From: Hibiscus mutabilis | Lineage: Eukaryota; Streptophyta; Magnoliopsida; Malvales; Malvaceae | Direction: 5' to 3' | NCBI GenBank assembly: GCA_019671005.1 | Contig: CM033745.1 | Location: forward strand, 2,217,146-2,281,145 | DNA: 64,000 nt | In this document: piece after piece, positions 34,963-47,689 of the stretch | Position numbering within the stretch: the first letter of the stretch is position 1 | Layout of the letters: each line of letters begins with the position of its first letter | Made by a program: the position numbers and the translations under genes | Notes under the pieces: model-generated | Databases searched by the model: none | Seen by the model: only the letters and a program-made list of their open reading frames with translations | What the model was told of the DNA's origin: nothing

Positions 34963-35514
34963 TGTCACGGACCGCAAGCCCGCGACCGAGACAAGTGCAA
35001 CCATAGCAGCCCAAGCCTATCTCTACAGCATTTTGGGCTTGCCAAATGACCCAAGAAAGCTGGCCATTTACCATGGTAAAATGAGCAAGCAGAGTATTTA
35101 CCATGGTGAAATCCGATAAGGCATCTCACTTATCATTTTTGTGATTATTTGTAAAGATAATTCTCACTTTATCTCTTATTTAAAATTCAAATGTTGTGGA
35201 TAGGATAGGCTCTCATCTGGACCGTTGATTCATTGTAATCTTGACCGTTGATTGTACTGAGCTCTCACTATAAAAGGAGGCTCAACCCAGGTCATTTCAT
35301 TCATCACTTGCTTCAGTTTGTAAGCTTTTACCCAGAGTAATACAACTCAGTATTCACTCACATTCTCTTGTTCTTTTGCCATCGCTTTTCTTTTGTTCCG
35401 CAGCGGTTTCTAAGTATTCCTACTTAGGAGTTTTCCAGGTGACTTAGCCCAGTTTTCAGCCGAAAAAGCAGCTAAGGCCGCACGGTTGTCTAGCAGAAGA
35501 CTAGTCCCGTGACA
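34963..35514 (+). repeat. 3' LTR
   Basis: 552 bases nearly identical to the 5' LTR. The last pol reading frame stops inside it (35117-35119), so the LTR's first ~150 bases double as coding sequence. Confidence 0.95.
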
Positions 35515-36920
35515 TGATGCACTAACCAACAGATCTTTGTGCTCCGCACATTCTTTACCAAATTGCTATGAATTCAATTTCCAGGGTCTATAAATATTTC
35601 AATTATTTTACTACTTCATATTATTATATTAATATATATCTATGAGAGATGGGATTGCTGTTCCGTGCGTGAAAATTTGTATAATGTTATAAGATATATC
35701 TATTGAAAAGAATTTGGCTCTGAAATATAAATACCCAACTTTAAATATTTAATTTTAATTTCAAATAACATAAATAAAAAGAGGTGTATTAATTCAAAAA
35801 GGAGAAACAAGTTGTTTTGTATGTATACAATGAACTTAAAGTCGCACCATGTGATAATTGTTGTCATGGAAAGCTAATAAATTAATTTAGGTCAGATTTG
35901 GTAAGAATTATGACATCTCACATATGCACCATGCATGTTGTACCCGATATCTTGATTTGCTAGAATTGTCAATTTGGAACTAATGTTGGTACCTAGCCAA
36001 CTCATTTCTGCTACGACAGCCCCATGGGAGAATCCACTGCAGAAATGATATGGCGAAACAAGAGACAGGAATACGTGGTTAAGAGAAATCGAAATTGTTA
36101 ATTGTCTATCGGATCGATCCGGGAGGGTTGGATGCATAGACCAACCGTGCATATGAAATTATCAAATTCATTGATACAGATGATCGGATATTCTTTTGCA
36201 GTAGTTGAGATTTAAAAGTACTTTTAATTCGAAACCCTGTTTCTTACAAAATATAATATATTAGCCTGCTGTTACGGTTGGGAGCATTCTGTGCTCATTG
36301 CTCCCTGAACCCACATGCCATCAATATTTGCTCGTGCATCAAAACCAGAACTTAATCTTGGCCCAAAAATCTATGGTTTTTGATTTTGAAACGTGGACTT
36401 TCCCAGAATGCACCAGATACGGACAAAATTCGTAGTTTTTGAGTTTTAATGTTTTTACTTTTGTTTGGTATTGTTTATCACATGAAGTCATTAGTTTTTG
36501 TGTTTTTTATTTATAAAAATATATTGGAATCAAATTTATTTAAACTCTCATTTTAATTATAATTTTTTTTCTTTTAGTAAAACTATATTTATATATATAT
36601 TTTTAAAATAAAACACAAATGAAGCACTGAAATCTTGTTTTCTTAAAATACGATTGTCAGGGCTTAGGAAGGCTAAAGAGACAACAACTTTGTTTCCTTT
36701 GCATGTGAGCTGTGCTCCCTTCCCTGCCTTTTTCTGATTAAGAACCCCTTCTCTCTTGTCTCTTACTCATCCTTATATATTCTCTCCTCTCCTCTCTCCT
36801 TTTTAATCACTAAGAAAAGAAAAAAATTAAATTTAATCCCAAGTTTTAGACTTTTCGCATTAGTATTATATAAACAATGAACCCTTAAAACAGTTGTTTG
36901 AATTTCTCTTATTCAACCAT
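35515..36920. other. Intergenic and promoter region of the armadillo gene
   Basis: No gene seen. A TATA-like 'cttatatattctctcc' near 36771-36786 and a CT-rich tract precede the armadillo-repeat gene, a common plant core-promoter arrangement. Confidence 0.5.
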
Positions 36921-39656
36921 ATGTCTCCCTCTCAAACTCAGAGCATGTCTTCTTCTTCTTCATCTTCTATCTGGTTACTTTCTAGTAGGAAGCTTAAGTT
37001 CTTTGCTAGAATCCGAAGGTTTTTGCAATCCAAAGCAGCAAGGAAACGATGTTTGTCGTCATCATCTGATCATTCAAACATGTTACCAGTTAAAATCAAT
37101 ACGAATGAAGAGGAAGGTCGGGTTGCTATAGAGAAAACCGGAAGTGAGCTCGACGGTTCAATGGCGTTGCAAAAATCGGTCAAGAGACTTCACTTCGGGA
37201 GCTGGGAAGACAAAGAGAAGGCAGCTAAGGCGATTGGGAAACTCGCTAAAGAAGACGTTAAGGCAAGAAAGTTGATGGCAGAGCTCGGTGTAATAAATAT
37301 GCTTGTGTCCATGGTGGCTACTGAGGTGGCTGGCCGTTTAGCCGCCGTCAAAGCCTTGATCGAGCTTGCTGAAGGCACGTTTACGTAAGTTTCACTGTTT
37401 TTTTTCCACTATTTCATGTTGATTTATTTTTCTTTTGATATTTCGTGTCCATGGATCCTGTCAGCTTTCAAAGTTTTTAGCTGGTTGAAAATAATTCTTA
37501 TTGATGGATATTCTAACATAATCATAAACGATTTTTAACATAAACATAAATGGTTGAGTTAGGATAGAGACTTGATAAGGAGAAAGGACCCCTGTTGTTG
37601 TCCGGGAAGTTGTAGTTTATTTATTTATCTTCAGAAAAAGATGTTGCTTGTTCACAATGCTGCTCGAACTCAACATTTTTCAGCCAAGTTTGAAATAATG
37701 GAGCTCTGTTTTTGGCTCTATCCCATGGTTGATGAAATCATAATCCATAAAATTAGTTGTTGGGATTATAGTATGAGCTTCAGTTCATATAATATCACAT
37801 TTCAAAAATGTTAAGAAGATAATAAAGAATTGTTCTATGCCCACATGAAAATTAAATATTTGTGATAATGTTGATGAACTAACTTCCCCAATTGGATTAA
37901 AGAAAATGATTTTAGGTGGATGACCCTTTAAGGGTAAAATATTATTACCCTGATGATCTGATTTAAAGCCTAAATCTCTCTAATCAACCGCCCTGCAGGC
38001 TGTAACATTGTGATAACCATAGGTTCTGCATCTGCTGCACTTCCTTCTGAATTTATGGTAAGGCTTTAAATATTGTTTGGTGAGGTGTCAAACCCTTCCA
38101 TGGATTGAAACTTTCACATCTCAGAAATGTGGATCTTTTAAACATTAATGGCAAGGGAAGTGAAATGAAATTTACAGATTTGTGGCATGAGTTGGAAGCA
38201 TTAGTACTGTCATTAAGAAAATGATTTTAATGATCCTGAAATCCTGCGCCCGCAAGGTTCGGTGGCTGTCCACCGTCCACCGGACTCCCTTGGTGGTAGG
38301 AGTTGGAAGGGCAATAATGATGTTACAAGACAGACAACGTTGTCTCCAAAATAAATAAATAAAAAAAATAATAATAAGTATTTGTTGACCTTCACCTTCC
38401 TACTCTCATCTTAAACCTCTGATTCTCAATTGACTTTTCTGTTTTATTTTATTTACCAGTTAGTTCAGCTTCAACATTTTGTTTTGACTTGTAGCAATTC
38501 TTATTCCTATTTTATGCAATAACGGAGCACGCTTGCTCTATCAATCTTAAATTTAAACCTTAAAAAACTTAACTCTAAATTTTAAAGACTAACATTAAAT
38601 TCTAAACCCTACAGCCCAAACCCCTAAACTCTAAACTAAACCCTTAACCGCTAAAATTAAAAGGTCTGTGTAAACTAAAATTTACACAGACTGTGTATTG
38701 AAGTTTTTCTCATTATCTACCCCATATAATTATTGTTCTTCTAATATTCAACTGAAATTCCATTTCATTGTTGACTTTAGAAGTCTTAATTACTTTTTTT
38801 TTTCTTCAGAAACAAGGCACTAATGCTAGAGGCTGGAATATTATCAAAGTTGCCAAAGGACATTGATGCTGTAGACAACCAAACGAGGCATGAATTTGCA
38901 CAACTGTTATTATCATTATCTTCTATATCAAATACCCATTTCTCTCTAGCTAAAACTCAGGTTCTCCGGTTTCTTATTGGCATTCTTGAGTCGGATTCCA
39001 GCATTGGAACTAAAGAGATCTGTTTAGGTGTTGTTAGTAACCTGTCTGCTGTGTTGGAAAATGCTGGACCTTTGGTTTCGAGTGGAATTGTAGACACTCT
39101 TTTGAAGCTATCTTCATTCAAAGAACTTTCAGAGAAAGCCCTTGCAGCACTAGGTCACTTGGTGCTGACCTTAATGGGAAGAAAAGCTATGGAAGATAGT
39201 TCGATGGTACCGGAGAGCTTGATTGAGATTCTAACATGGGAAGATAAACAGAAATGTCAAGAATTATCAGCTTACATTCTAATGATTTTAGCTCATCAAA
39301 GCTCCACTCAAAGGGATAAAATGTCAAAGGCAGGAATCGTTCTGGTACTTCTCGAAGTGTCCTTGTTAGGAAGCCCTTTAGCTCAGAAGAGAGCAATGAA
39401 ATTGTTACAATGGTTTAAAGATGAAAGGCACGCAAAGATGGGGCCTCATTCTGGACCACAAACAGGAAGGGTTGCCATCGGTTCACCTCTGCATCCGAGG
39501 GAGGCTCAGGAAGGAAAGACAATGATGAAGAATCTGGTGAAGCAAAGTCTTCATAAGAATATGGAAATGATCACCCGACGAGCCAATGCCGCCGGTGATT
39601 CTTCAAATCTCAAGTCCTTGGTCCTCAGCACAAGCTCTAAGAGCTTGCCTTACTAA
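36921..39656 (+). CDS. Armadillo-repeat protein (U-box-less, PUB7/PUB45-like)
   Basis: Two exons, 36921..37384 and 38810..39656, give 436 residues with matching phase (Thr codon split). The N-terminus is Ser-rich and basic (MSPSQTQSMSSSSSSS, then RKLKFFARIRRFLQSKAARKR). From about residue 80 come armadillo-type helical repeats, for example EDKEKAAKAIGKLAKEDVKARKLMAELGVI and GTKEICLGVVSNLSAVLENAGPLVSSGIV (each quoted in part of the fold). No RING or U-box residues are present, so E3 ligase activity is not expected; a scaffold role in protein binding is inferred from the fold. The start at 36921 is the first in-frame ATG. The 1.4-kb intron hosts a telomere-like foldback. No defects. Confidence 0.85.
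38525..38712. repeat. Foldback element with telomere-like interior, copy 6, in an intron
   Basis: Contains ccctaaact-type words. It ends with 'gtgtaaactaaaatttacac', a palindromic tail followed by 'agactgtgtattgaag', which resembles the termini of copies at 3049 and 55848. It lies about 100 bases upstream of the exon-2 splice site of the armadillo gene. Confidence 0.55.
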
Positions 39657-40225
39657 AACGTTTTATGTATTTAATAATTATTGCAAATGATGGGAAAGAA
39701 AGTTAATGAAGGTTATTTCCCAATATAGATGAAGTAATTAGCATATAAAAGAGTTGTATATAATCATGGCTCCATGATCAAAACAAAGAAAAAACACAGA
39801 AAGAAAATAATATTTTCCAAAAAATTGAATTAAACACCTCTGTTTTTAATTTATCATTTACTCAAAAGTTGTATAGTTGCAAATAGAAACTTCTCTCGTT
39901 GAAAGACTCGGTAAAGTATCAAGCTGATGAAGTCTAAATTAATAATTATCTTCTTCATACTCTCTTTTGGTAACTTCAAAATAAAGTCTTCCTATTTTAA
40001 GGTGTTGATGGTGACAGAAACATAACAAATGCTTTGTTAGAAATATTTGTCTTTTGGTGTAGGGTTTTTGGAAACGCTTTCTCTTTATAACAGAATTATT
40101 TCCTTGTATTTTACTCTACTAGTGTAGTTGCCAGCTTTATTACTTCATAATATTAATAAAATAATTTAGGCCAAGCAATATATATACGTTAACATTCTTA
40201 GTGGTTGGGTAAGAAAAAGAAAGCG
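39657..40225. other. Spacer between armadillo and PLA1 genes
   Basis: Only ~570 bases, containing a TATA-like 'caatatatatacg' at 40175-40187, about 40 bases before the PLA1 ATG. Nothing else recognised. Confidence 0.5.
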
Positions 40226-41532
40226 ATGGCTAGTAGCATAGCGAAAAGATGGAGGCAGTTGAGCGGCGAGAACAATTGGGGAGGGCTTTTGGACCCTTTG
40301 GACATTGATCTTCGCCGTTACCTTATTCACTATGGAGAAATTGCTCAGGCTACATATGACGCCTTCAACACCGAGAAGGCTTCCAAGTTTGCTGGAAGCA
40401 GTTTGTATGGCAAGAAAGATTTCTTCTCTAACGTTGGTTTGGAGAAAGCCAATCCATACAGGTATCAGGTGACCGAGTTCTTTTATGCAACATCCCAAAT
40501 CCGAGTTCCCGAAGCATTTATTGTGAAGCCGTTCTCCAGGGAAGCATGGAGCAAAGAATCGAACTGGATCGGTTATGTCTCCGTGGCCACGGACGAAGGG
40601 AGAGATGTTTTAGGAAGGAGGGATATTGTGATTGCTTGGAGAGGAACAGTGGAGACCCTAGAATGGATTGATGATGTTGAATTTGACTTGGTTTCGCCAG
40701 AGAAAATTTTTGGTGTTCCTTGTGATGCTAAAGTGCATGACGGCTGGTACTCCATCTACACCTCGGCAGACCCACATTCGCTCTATAACAAAACCAGTGC
40801 CAGAGACCAGGTGAGCACTGAGCACTGCCATAACAATGTTCCACTAGTGGTCTGGTCTAGTGTGACATTTCTTTTTCTATAGAAAATTAGATTTGTGTTT
40901 GTTTTTGGCTGTTGGTGTTTTAGGTTCTTAACGAGGTTATGAGACTAGTGGACCAATTCAAGAACGAGGAAATAAGCATCACAGTGACTGGGCACAGCTT
41001 AGGTGCAGCGCTGGCTACTCTGAATGCTGTCGACATAGTTGCCAATGGATATAACAAGGCCAAAAACCAGACAGGCCAGGCCTCTCCTGTCACAGCCTTT
41101 TTATTCGCTAGTCCTCGAGTAGGTGACTCGGAGTTCAAGAAGAAGTTTACTGGGTTCAGTGACCTTGGAGCGTTGCGCGTCAGAAATGCTGCAGATGTTG
41201 TCCCCAGCTATCCGTTGATAGGCTACGGGGACGTGGGAGAGGAACTGGCTATTGACATCCGTAAATCAAAGTACTTGAGGAGCTCTGGAAACTGGTTAAA
41301 TTGGCATGATTTGGAAGGGTATTTACATGGGGTGGCAGGAACACAAGGGAGAAATGGAGGGTTTGAGCTGGTGATTAGTCGTGATATAGCGCTCGTAAAC
41401 AAAACGATCAATGGATTAAAGGATGAATACTTAGTCCCAGTGTCATGGAAGATTGAGAAAAACAAAGGTATGGTCCAGCAGGAGGATGGGTCTTGGAAAT
41501 TAATGGATCATGAAAGTCAAGATGATGATTGA
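40226..41532 (+). CDS. Phospholipase A1-II (class 3 lipase)
   Basis: Cytosolic-type plant PLA1-II enzymes release the sn-1 fatty acid from phospholipids and act in stress and seedling lipid signalling. Two exons, 40226..40810 and 40924..41532, give 397 residues with a phase-0 intron. N-terminal WRQLSGENNWGGLLDPLD and YGEIAQATYDAFN are family hallmarks, followed by RRDIVIAWRGTVETLEWIDD. The nucleophile elbow GHSLGAALATL (second exon) supplies Ser; Asp is expected in NAADVVPSYP and His in HDLEGYLHGVAG. No chloroplast transit peptide is evident, which separates it from the PLA1-I group. An upstream in-frame TTG-initiated extension exists but the ATG at 40226 is the conserved start. Length is normal; no defects. 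Confidence 0.95.
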
Positions 41533-42030
41533 TATCATACTCGAGGTAAATGACAAGAATTTGCTGAAGATTAATGACATGAGGTCAATATAGTGTGCGA
41601 GAGTACGAATTTATATTTAAAAAATGTCTTTTACACTAGTTCAGATTTCTTATAAAATAAGTGTTAAAAAAAAGATTTCTTATAAAATAAATAAATAAAT
41701 AAAATGACAAATTGAGGGCTTAAAGCATGACAAAGAAAGACCAATTTGGTCCAGTAGCACATAAGTCGGCCCAATTTATTTTTTTTAAAGAAATACAAGT
41801 TTTATTAAAAAATTTCTTACAGACAATATTAAAAGAATCTAATGACAACACCTATGGAAAAAAGAGTACCCACTAATATTATCTATTAATAGCATCATCA
41901 ATTACAATTTGTTCAATATAATTTGGGCATTCAAAATAAAAATAATTATATTATTGACCATTAAACACCCAATGCGCTAAAGTATGGGCTACCTTATTTG
42001 CTGAACGATAAATATAGGCAACCGATATAT
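41533..42030. other. 3' flank of PLA1
   Basis: AT-rich sequence leading into the LINE remnant; no gene. Confidence 0.5.
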
Positions 42031-43560
42031 GATGATGCCGTTAAAGAAGATTCTTCGTCTCGGTCATGCTCTGAGTCAGCATCGATCTACCTTGAGTTCT
42101 TGATTGACGAAGATTCACAATATTTGCAGTGTCTCCCACAATAATAACTCTCGGCCATGCTTGATCCAAAGCAAAAAGAATAGCTACATAGAAGGCGTGG
42201 CGTTCAACAGTCTCTGTTGATGTCGCCCTTGGTAGCGTGCGTGCACATCCTGCTATTACTAGGCCATGATAATCTTGCGCTAGTAGTCCCATCGCTCCAA
42301 GACCTGTTTGAGATTGATACATACCATCAACCGTTAGTTTAATCATACCTGGAGGAGGTTTAGTCCACACTTTCGTTGCTCGAGCTTGCGAAAAACCAGA
42401 AGGTAGTGGTGTTATTGCGGCACCATGAAACTCTTTATGTAAATGTTGAGCGTTCTCCACAATAAGGAACGCCGGTTGCAATTTTTTGTCATGTATCAAA
42501 GTGTGCGTCTATTCCATATATTCCAAGCTATTGTGACACCATAAAACTCTTTATGTAAATGTTGAGCGTTCTCCACAATAAAGAATGCTGGTTGCAGTTT
42601 TTTGTCATGTATCAAAGTGTGCGTCTATTCCATATATTCCAAAGAAGCACAACAAATTCAGCAAACATATCTTCAGTAAGTATTGCCGCACAATATTCTA
42701 ACCATTCAAAACAGGATTGTGATTGATCAGCCAGAGAACGGCCTGGGAAATTGAAGATCCTGCAAACATCCTTTGTAGCAGTACAATCACGCAATGCGTG
42801 CACTACCGTCTCTAATTTCGTTTGGCATAAAGGACACATACCATTCAGAGAGCTAAGAACATCATTTCGAGCATTCACTGGTAGAGTTTTATGAGCAACT
42901 CGCCAAATAAAGACCCTGATCTTCGAAAGGGCCTTGAGCTTGGACAATGTATACCAAAGCTTTGGAGGTGGTGTTGGATCATGATATTGCCGCATGAGCC
43001 ATGCATAACCTGACCGTGTAGAATATGTTCCACTAGAGTGATTTCCCTAAATCAGAATATCTGAGCATCTATTTGCAATTACACAATGAAGAATAGTCTC
43101 AACATCAGAAGAAGTGAAGACATGTCGGACTTTGTTCACATCCCATCCATTGTAAGATGGAATCATAAAATCACCACAAGTTAGCGGAACAAGCAAGCTA
43201 TCATTATAATTCTTTGTTAAGTGGACCTGTTGTGCACCTCCCCAATTGGCTTTGAATATAGAAGTAGCACTATCAATACCAGAAGAAACCATCTCGAAGT
43301 TGCTGCATAGCATTAAAGATAGATCTCCAAGCATAAGACGCTTATCACCAAGTCTCGCATCAAGCACATTCCGTCCTGCAAAATATTTGCAAGAAAGAGC
43401 ACGAGAAATCAGTGATTGAGGATCGGTTAACAAACGCCATACCTGTTTATCCAAAAGAGCGATGTTGAACTGATAGAAGTTCCTAAAAGTTAAACCATTC
43501 GCTCTTTTAGAAACACACAATTTTTACCAAGCAACCATCAGTCATCCTTTGCTCGAAATC
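42031..43560 (-). mobile_element. LINE (L1-type) 3' remnant
   Basis: Three collinear minus-strand pieces in LINE order. The tail of the reverse transcriptase comes first (43520-43047, with CVSKRANGLTFRNFYQFNIA and KQVWRLLTDPQSLISRAL). The zinc-binding domain is next (42995-42612, with FIWRVAHKTLPVN and CPLCQTKLETVVHALRDC). Last is an RNase H-like domain (42499-42041, with PPPGMIKLTVDGMY and GLGAMGLLAQDYHG). Stops separate them, and the 5' part of the element is absent, as is usual for LINE insertions. A 116-bp tandem duplication interrupts it. Confidence 0.88.
42422..42650. repeat. 116-bp tandem duplication inside the LINE
   Basis: The block starting 'accatgaaactctttatgt' at 42422 recurs as 'accataaaactctttatgt' at 42538 and continues with only a few differences through 'tctattccatatattccaa'. 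It postdates the LINE insertion. Confidence 0.9.
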
Positions 43561-44091
43561 CGACCAGATCACCAATAGTTAAATTAGGCGGTAAATTAGA
43601 CTGTAAGAGTGTAAGTCCAGTGAAGTGAAGTGAAGGGGCAGGATTTGCCTTGGAGAATGAAATAAACATGCTTTTCTTCATGCATTTAGAGTTTTCGATC
43701 TATATTAATGAGGAGCCGGGTGGACTGATTGATGGGGATTTGGACAACGTAACAAAAAGATTTTATATTAAATAACTGCAAACTGAACAAAAATACTTCG
43801 AAAAACCAATATTCAATGCCAAAGGCCTCTGTCAACATGCTCTAACAGACAACACAATTTATTCACCATTTAGCTTTTCTTTGGCTCACAACAGTTCATT
43901 CACTAGACTCTATACATGAAATAGAAAAAAGGGTCGACAAATAATCAAGTTGAAATGATCTACAGAGTACAATGAAGTAACAAGATTGACAAAATCTGAT
44001 CCAGGCCAAGCAATTTCTGTCCATCTATCGTTATTCAAGCTTATGCTGATTTCCAATTTGCCTTTCCCTTAAAATTTCAGAACCAGCAGCA
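43561..44091. other. 3' flank of pyruvate decarboxylase
   Basis: Holds the PDC 3' untranslated region (minus strand) and unremarkable sequence; no gene. Confidence 0.5.
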
Positions 44092-46747
44092 CTACTGAGG
44101 ATTTGGAGGCCGGCTGTTCGCAGAGGAAACTCTTGATCCCCATTCCAGCAGCTCTTTGCTGGTGTCGTCTTTGTGTGCAAAAACTTCAATGAAACATAGT
44201 GCATCTTTCTTTTCTCCAGTTGCTGTAGCAATTGCTTCTTTTAGTTCATCCTCTGTCCTCACCTACATTTAACAATAGAAGCTTTAATCTATGCATGCCA
44301 CTGAGGAACTCGGCTTCGACTTTTGATCAACAATAGTTTATGCTACATACACATGCTTTGATATTTACTAACCTTGGCTGTCCAGCATTTGCCTTCACCA
44401 TTGTGGATGGCATCAACAAGGGCAGTGTAATTCCAGTTCTTGATAACATTATAAGGCCCGTCATGAATCTCAACTTCAATTGTATAGCCTCCGTTATTGA
44501 TAAGAAATATGATGCTTCTTTGTCCACATCTGATCATTGTCGAAATATCTTGAGCAGTCACCTGAATAATTTATTGAAACAAAATTATTATTTACTTACC
44601 ACATTCTTTACCGTATCCATACATACATATATAAAGAGAGAAGGGAAACTTCAAAAGTGTCATTGAAGTTCTAAATGAAAATTATGTGGCTCACCTGGAA
44701 ACTGCCGTCACCAATGCAAGCAATCACACGTTTGTCTTTAGCAGCCTGAGCATATCCAAGTGTGGCACCAACTGACCAACCAATGGATCCATACTGCATC
44801 TGGAATTCATAACTTCAAGCAAAAAAGATAGACATTTACACACTGAAAATGAACATATACGATTCTAACTCTAAACTCAAAGAAATGTGCCATTTGAGAT
44901 GATCTTGCTTACCCGCAATTCTCTGGAAGACGGAGCTTCTGACAGTTGAACCACGAGTCTCCAGTTTCAGCAATAACTGCAGAGTCTCCGCTTAGCATCT
45001 CCTGTTAAACAAGGTCAACCAATGAATGAGACAAATCGGGTAAATGAAAAAAAAACAAGAATCAAATCAAGTGTCCACATCTGGTTATGCATCGGTAAAT
45101 CTAAATGATTCACATTATGCTCTTACAGATATAGTTAGAGGCTGAAATTAAAGCAGTAAAGGCCAACGAGGCATCAGGCATGTCATATACACTGAAGTGT
45201 GCATGTTAACCATAATAAATCAATATTATAAGCTCATTCCTTCAATGAATCTATATTATAAGCTACAATATTGGCGACGCTAATTTCAAATCATAACCTT
45301 GGTGCCTACCTGAATGTGCTTAAAAAGAACATTGACTCTCAGAGGCTCATCATTCCCATACTTCAAAGGCATGCCTGGAGGGACAAAGATTCGCCGGTAG
45401 TTCTCCACGGCAGTTGTATTTCTCTTCAGTTTCTTTGCCAATGCACTTAAGAAGTCAGCCATGAAAACCCAGCCAAAAGAAGGACCATTGCCAATCGCCA
45501 CACGATTAGGTTGCACTATGATTGCTTTCTCCTTCTTGATCAACAAAGAGTAGCCTACAGAGCTATAATCATTGAAGATTGGGCCAACAAAAACATAGGC
45601 ATCAGCAGATTCCACTATTTCCCCACAAAAGCTGGTGCTAACAGCACCCCAATATGTTCCAATAAAGTGTGGATGGTGTTCGGGCACCAATCCCTTGCCA
45701 GAGGGCATTACAGCAATGGGATACCCGCAGACATCTGCAAGCTCTACAAAGGCTTCTTGTGCCTTTGCAACTCTTAATTTGGGTCCACCCACAATGACAG
45801 GCTTCACAGCTTTGTTCAGAAAATTAGCACAAGCTTCCACAGCTGCTTCTAATCCTAATTGATTGCTTACCCTGCATACAATTGTAAAGAATCAGCAACA
45901 AATGCTTCTAACTTGGTTCCATTCATATCTGAAAAAAATCACCACTCTTTTTCCAATAAAGTAATGTAAGAAAAAAGAAGTCAGAGAAAAACTTTACTTT
46001 GGAGCAAGAAAGAAGGGAACTGGCTCTCTAGCAAATGTTGGATGAGGAATTCCGGGCAAGTTACAGCTGATACTAATGTAAACAGGCTTGCTTTCCTTCA
46101 AAGCTGTCGATATGGCAGTATCAAGAAGGTCATGTGCATCATCCAAGTTGTTCACCACTGCCTGTCATATCAGATCGCCACCAAATTAAATAAAAATACT
46201 ACTAATACATAAAAATTTGTTGAAAAAAAATCCTTTACGAATGTGCGCAAAGGGTTTCCTTTAAACTTACTTGGGCACAAGTGACCGCTTGGAAACACCT
46301 TAGTTCTTGGGAAAAATCTGGCAACCCAATAGTATGATGCAAGATCCGGTTGGTCCCGTAGTCATTAGAGTTAGGGCCTCCAACTATGCAGATCACGGGC
46401 AAATTCTCACTGTAAGCTCCGGCGATAGCGTTAAGCACGCTGAGGCCACCGACTGTGAAAGTCACGACGCAGGCTCCCACGCCCTTAGCACGCGCATAGC
46501 CATCGGCTGCATATCCTGCGTTAAGCTCGTTGCAGCATCCGACTAAGTTCAGCTCAGGTTCTGCTATTAGATGATCCAAGAGAGTCAAGTTGAAGTCACC
46601 AGGAACCGAGAACACGTCTTTCACACCGATCTCAACGAGCCGCCTTGCCAGGTGGCGCCCCAGGGTGCCACTCGAGGCATCTCCGCGAACCGGAGGGTGT
46701 AAGGAAGTGGGATGAGCTGTTGAACCGATTTTATTACCGGCTTCCAT
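44092..46747 (-). CDS. PDC: Pyruvate decarboxylase
   Basis: Converts pyruvate to acetaldehyde and CO2 using thiamine diphosphate and Mg2+, the entry step of ethanol fermentation under low oxygen; cytosolic. Seven exons, complement(44092..44262, 44373..44561, 44695..44812, 44913..45001, 45310..45871, 45998..46161, 46271..46747), give 589 residues. All splice phases agree and no stop interrupts. The catalytic Glu lies in GCCNELNAGYAADGYAR and the His pair in ILHHTIGL. The ThDP/Mg site is GDGSFQ ... NNGGYTIEVEIHDGPYN. The C-terminus is SKELLEWGSRVSSANSRPPNPQ, standard for plant PDCs. The length is close to the usual ~590-605. No anaerobic response element was searched for exhaustively. No defects. 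Confidence 0.96.
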
Positions 46748-47689
46748 GCAGTTATTTATTTATTTTTTTTGTAATAAAAAGGAAGAGTTGGGAGTTTTAT
46801 GAAACGAGAGAGATGATCAGAAACTAATGAAAGTGAAATGAAATTGGTGGGTTTTCAAAAGTTTTGAAGGAGGTCTTAATAAAGGCTTTGTAAAGAGAAA
46901 GTGGGTTTTGATTAACAAGGGGCTGGCTTTCAAGTAAATAAAAGGCAACGATTCTTAGAAAAGTCGTATGTTCATTGGTGGGGTTTTGCAAAGCAGGATT
47001 TGGTGAAAAACCAGGTTTAGGTTTATATGATGTATAATTCACGGTATAGTTGTCGTTTTAGAACTGCACTTTTGATTATTATAAGATTTTGGGTGGGAGT
47101 ATTTTAAGACTTGTGCATGTTGATGTCTGGAATCAAGTACGGCATATGGCTGTTTGCGGAGGGACCACTGAATTGGCAAACAGGAGCAGTGCAAGTTGCT
47201 CTGGTTTTCCATTACATTCGGCTCTTCTCGGTTTTCTCCATTCATGCACAGTTTTAGACTTGTAATGCTTCAAAAAAAAAATTGAACTTTGATTCTTGTG
47301 AATTGAAAACTTGGGTGTTGGGCAATTGTTGAATGTGTTGGCCTATGAATATTTGACATTTTGACTAAACTTTTTGAGATTTCAGCCTTGGAAGCTTCCA
47401 CGAGTTAGATGTTTGATTCGATGGGTTATTTACTTGTAAAAACAAAAATTCATTTTGGGGATTGAAATAAATTTACTTTCTGAATTCACTGACTATTCTA
47501 TATCGTATCTGAGACATGTCATGTTCTCTAGATTATCTGGGTTTTTTTTTAAGTAGGACGCCCAAGCCTATGCACATGATCCTGCGAGTAAACAAGTTGC
47601 CTTTTAAGCCCGATTTTTTTTCATTTCTAGGGTCATCGAATGTGATTTTTTTAAATAAAATATTATCTATTATTTGATAAGAAGCAAGT
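46748..47689. other. Upstream region of pyruvate decarboxylase
   Basis: Leader and promoter of PDC on the minus strand followed by spacer. ORFs here lack family features. Confidence 0.45.

Larger units (their letters stand above)
29771..35514 (+). mobile_element. Ty3/gypsy LTR retrotransposon of the chromovirus type, full-length but decayed
   Basis: About 5.7 kb bounded by two near-identical LTRs starting TGTCACGG and ending CCGTGACA. The internal order is gag, zinc knuckle, protease, reverse transcriptase, RNase H, integrase, chromodomain. This order and the chromodomain define plant chromoviruses. A primer-binding site matches the 3' end of initiator tRNA-Met, and a purine tract precedes the 3' LTR. 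Flanking bases (left 'gtaat', right 'tgatg') do not form a clear target-site duplication. Multiple stops and shifts make it non-autonomous now. Confidence 0.95.

Noticed and set aside
35892..36152. 86-codon minus-strand ORF
   Set aside because: No signature, no codon-use or context support.
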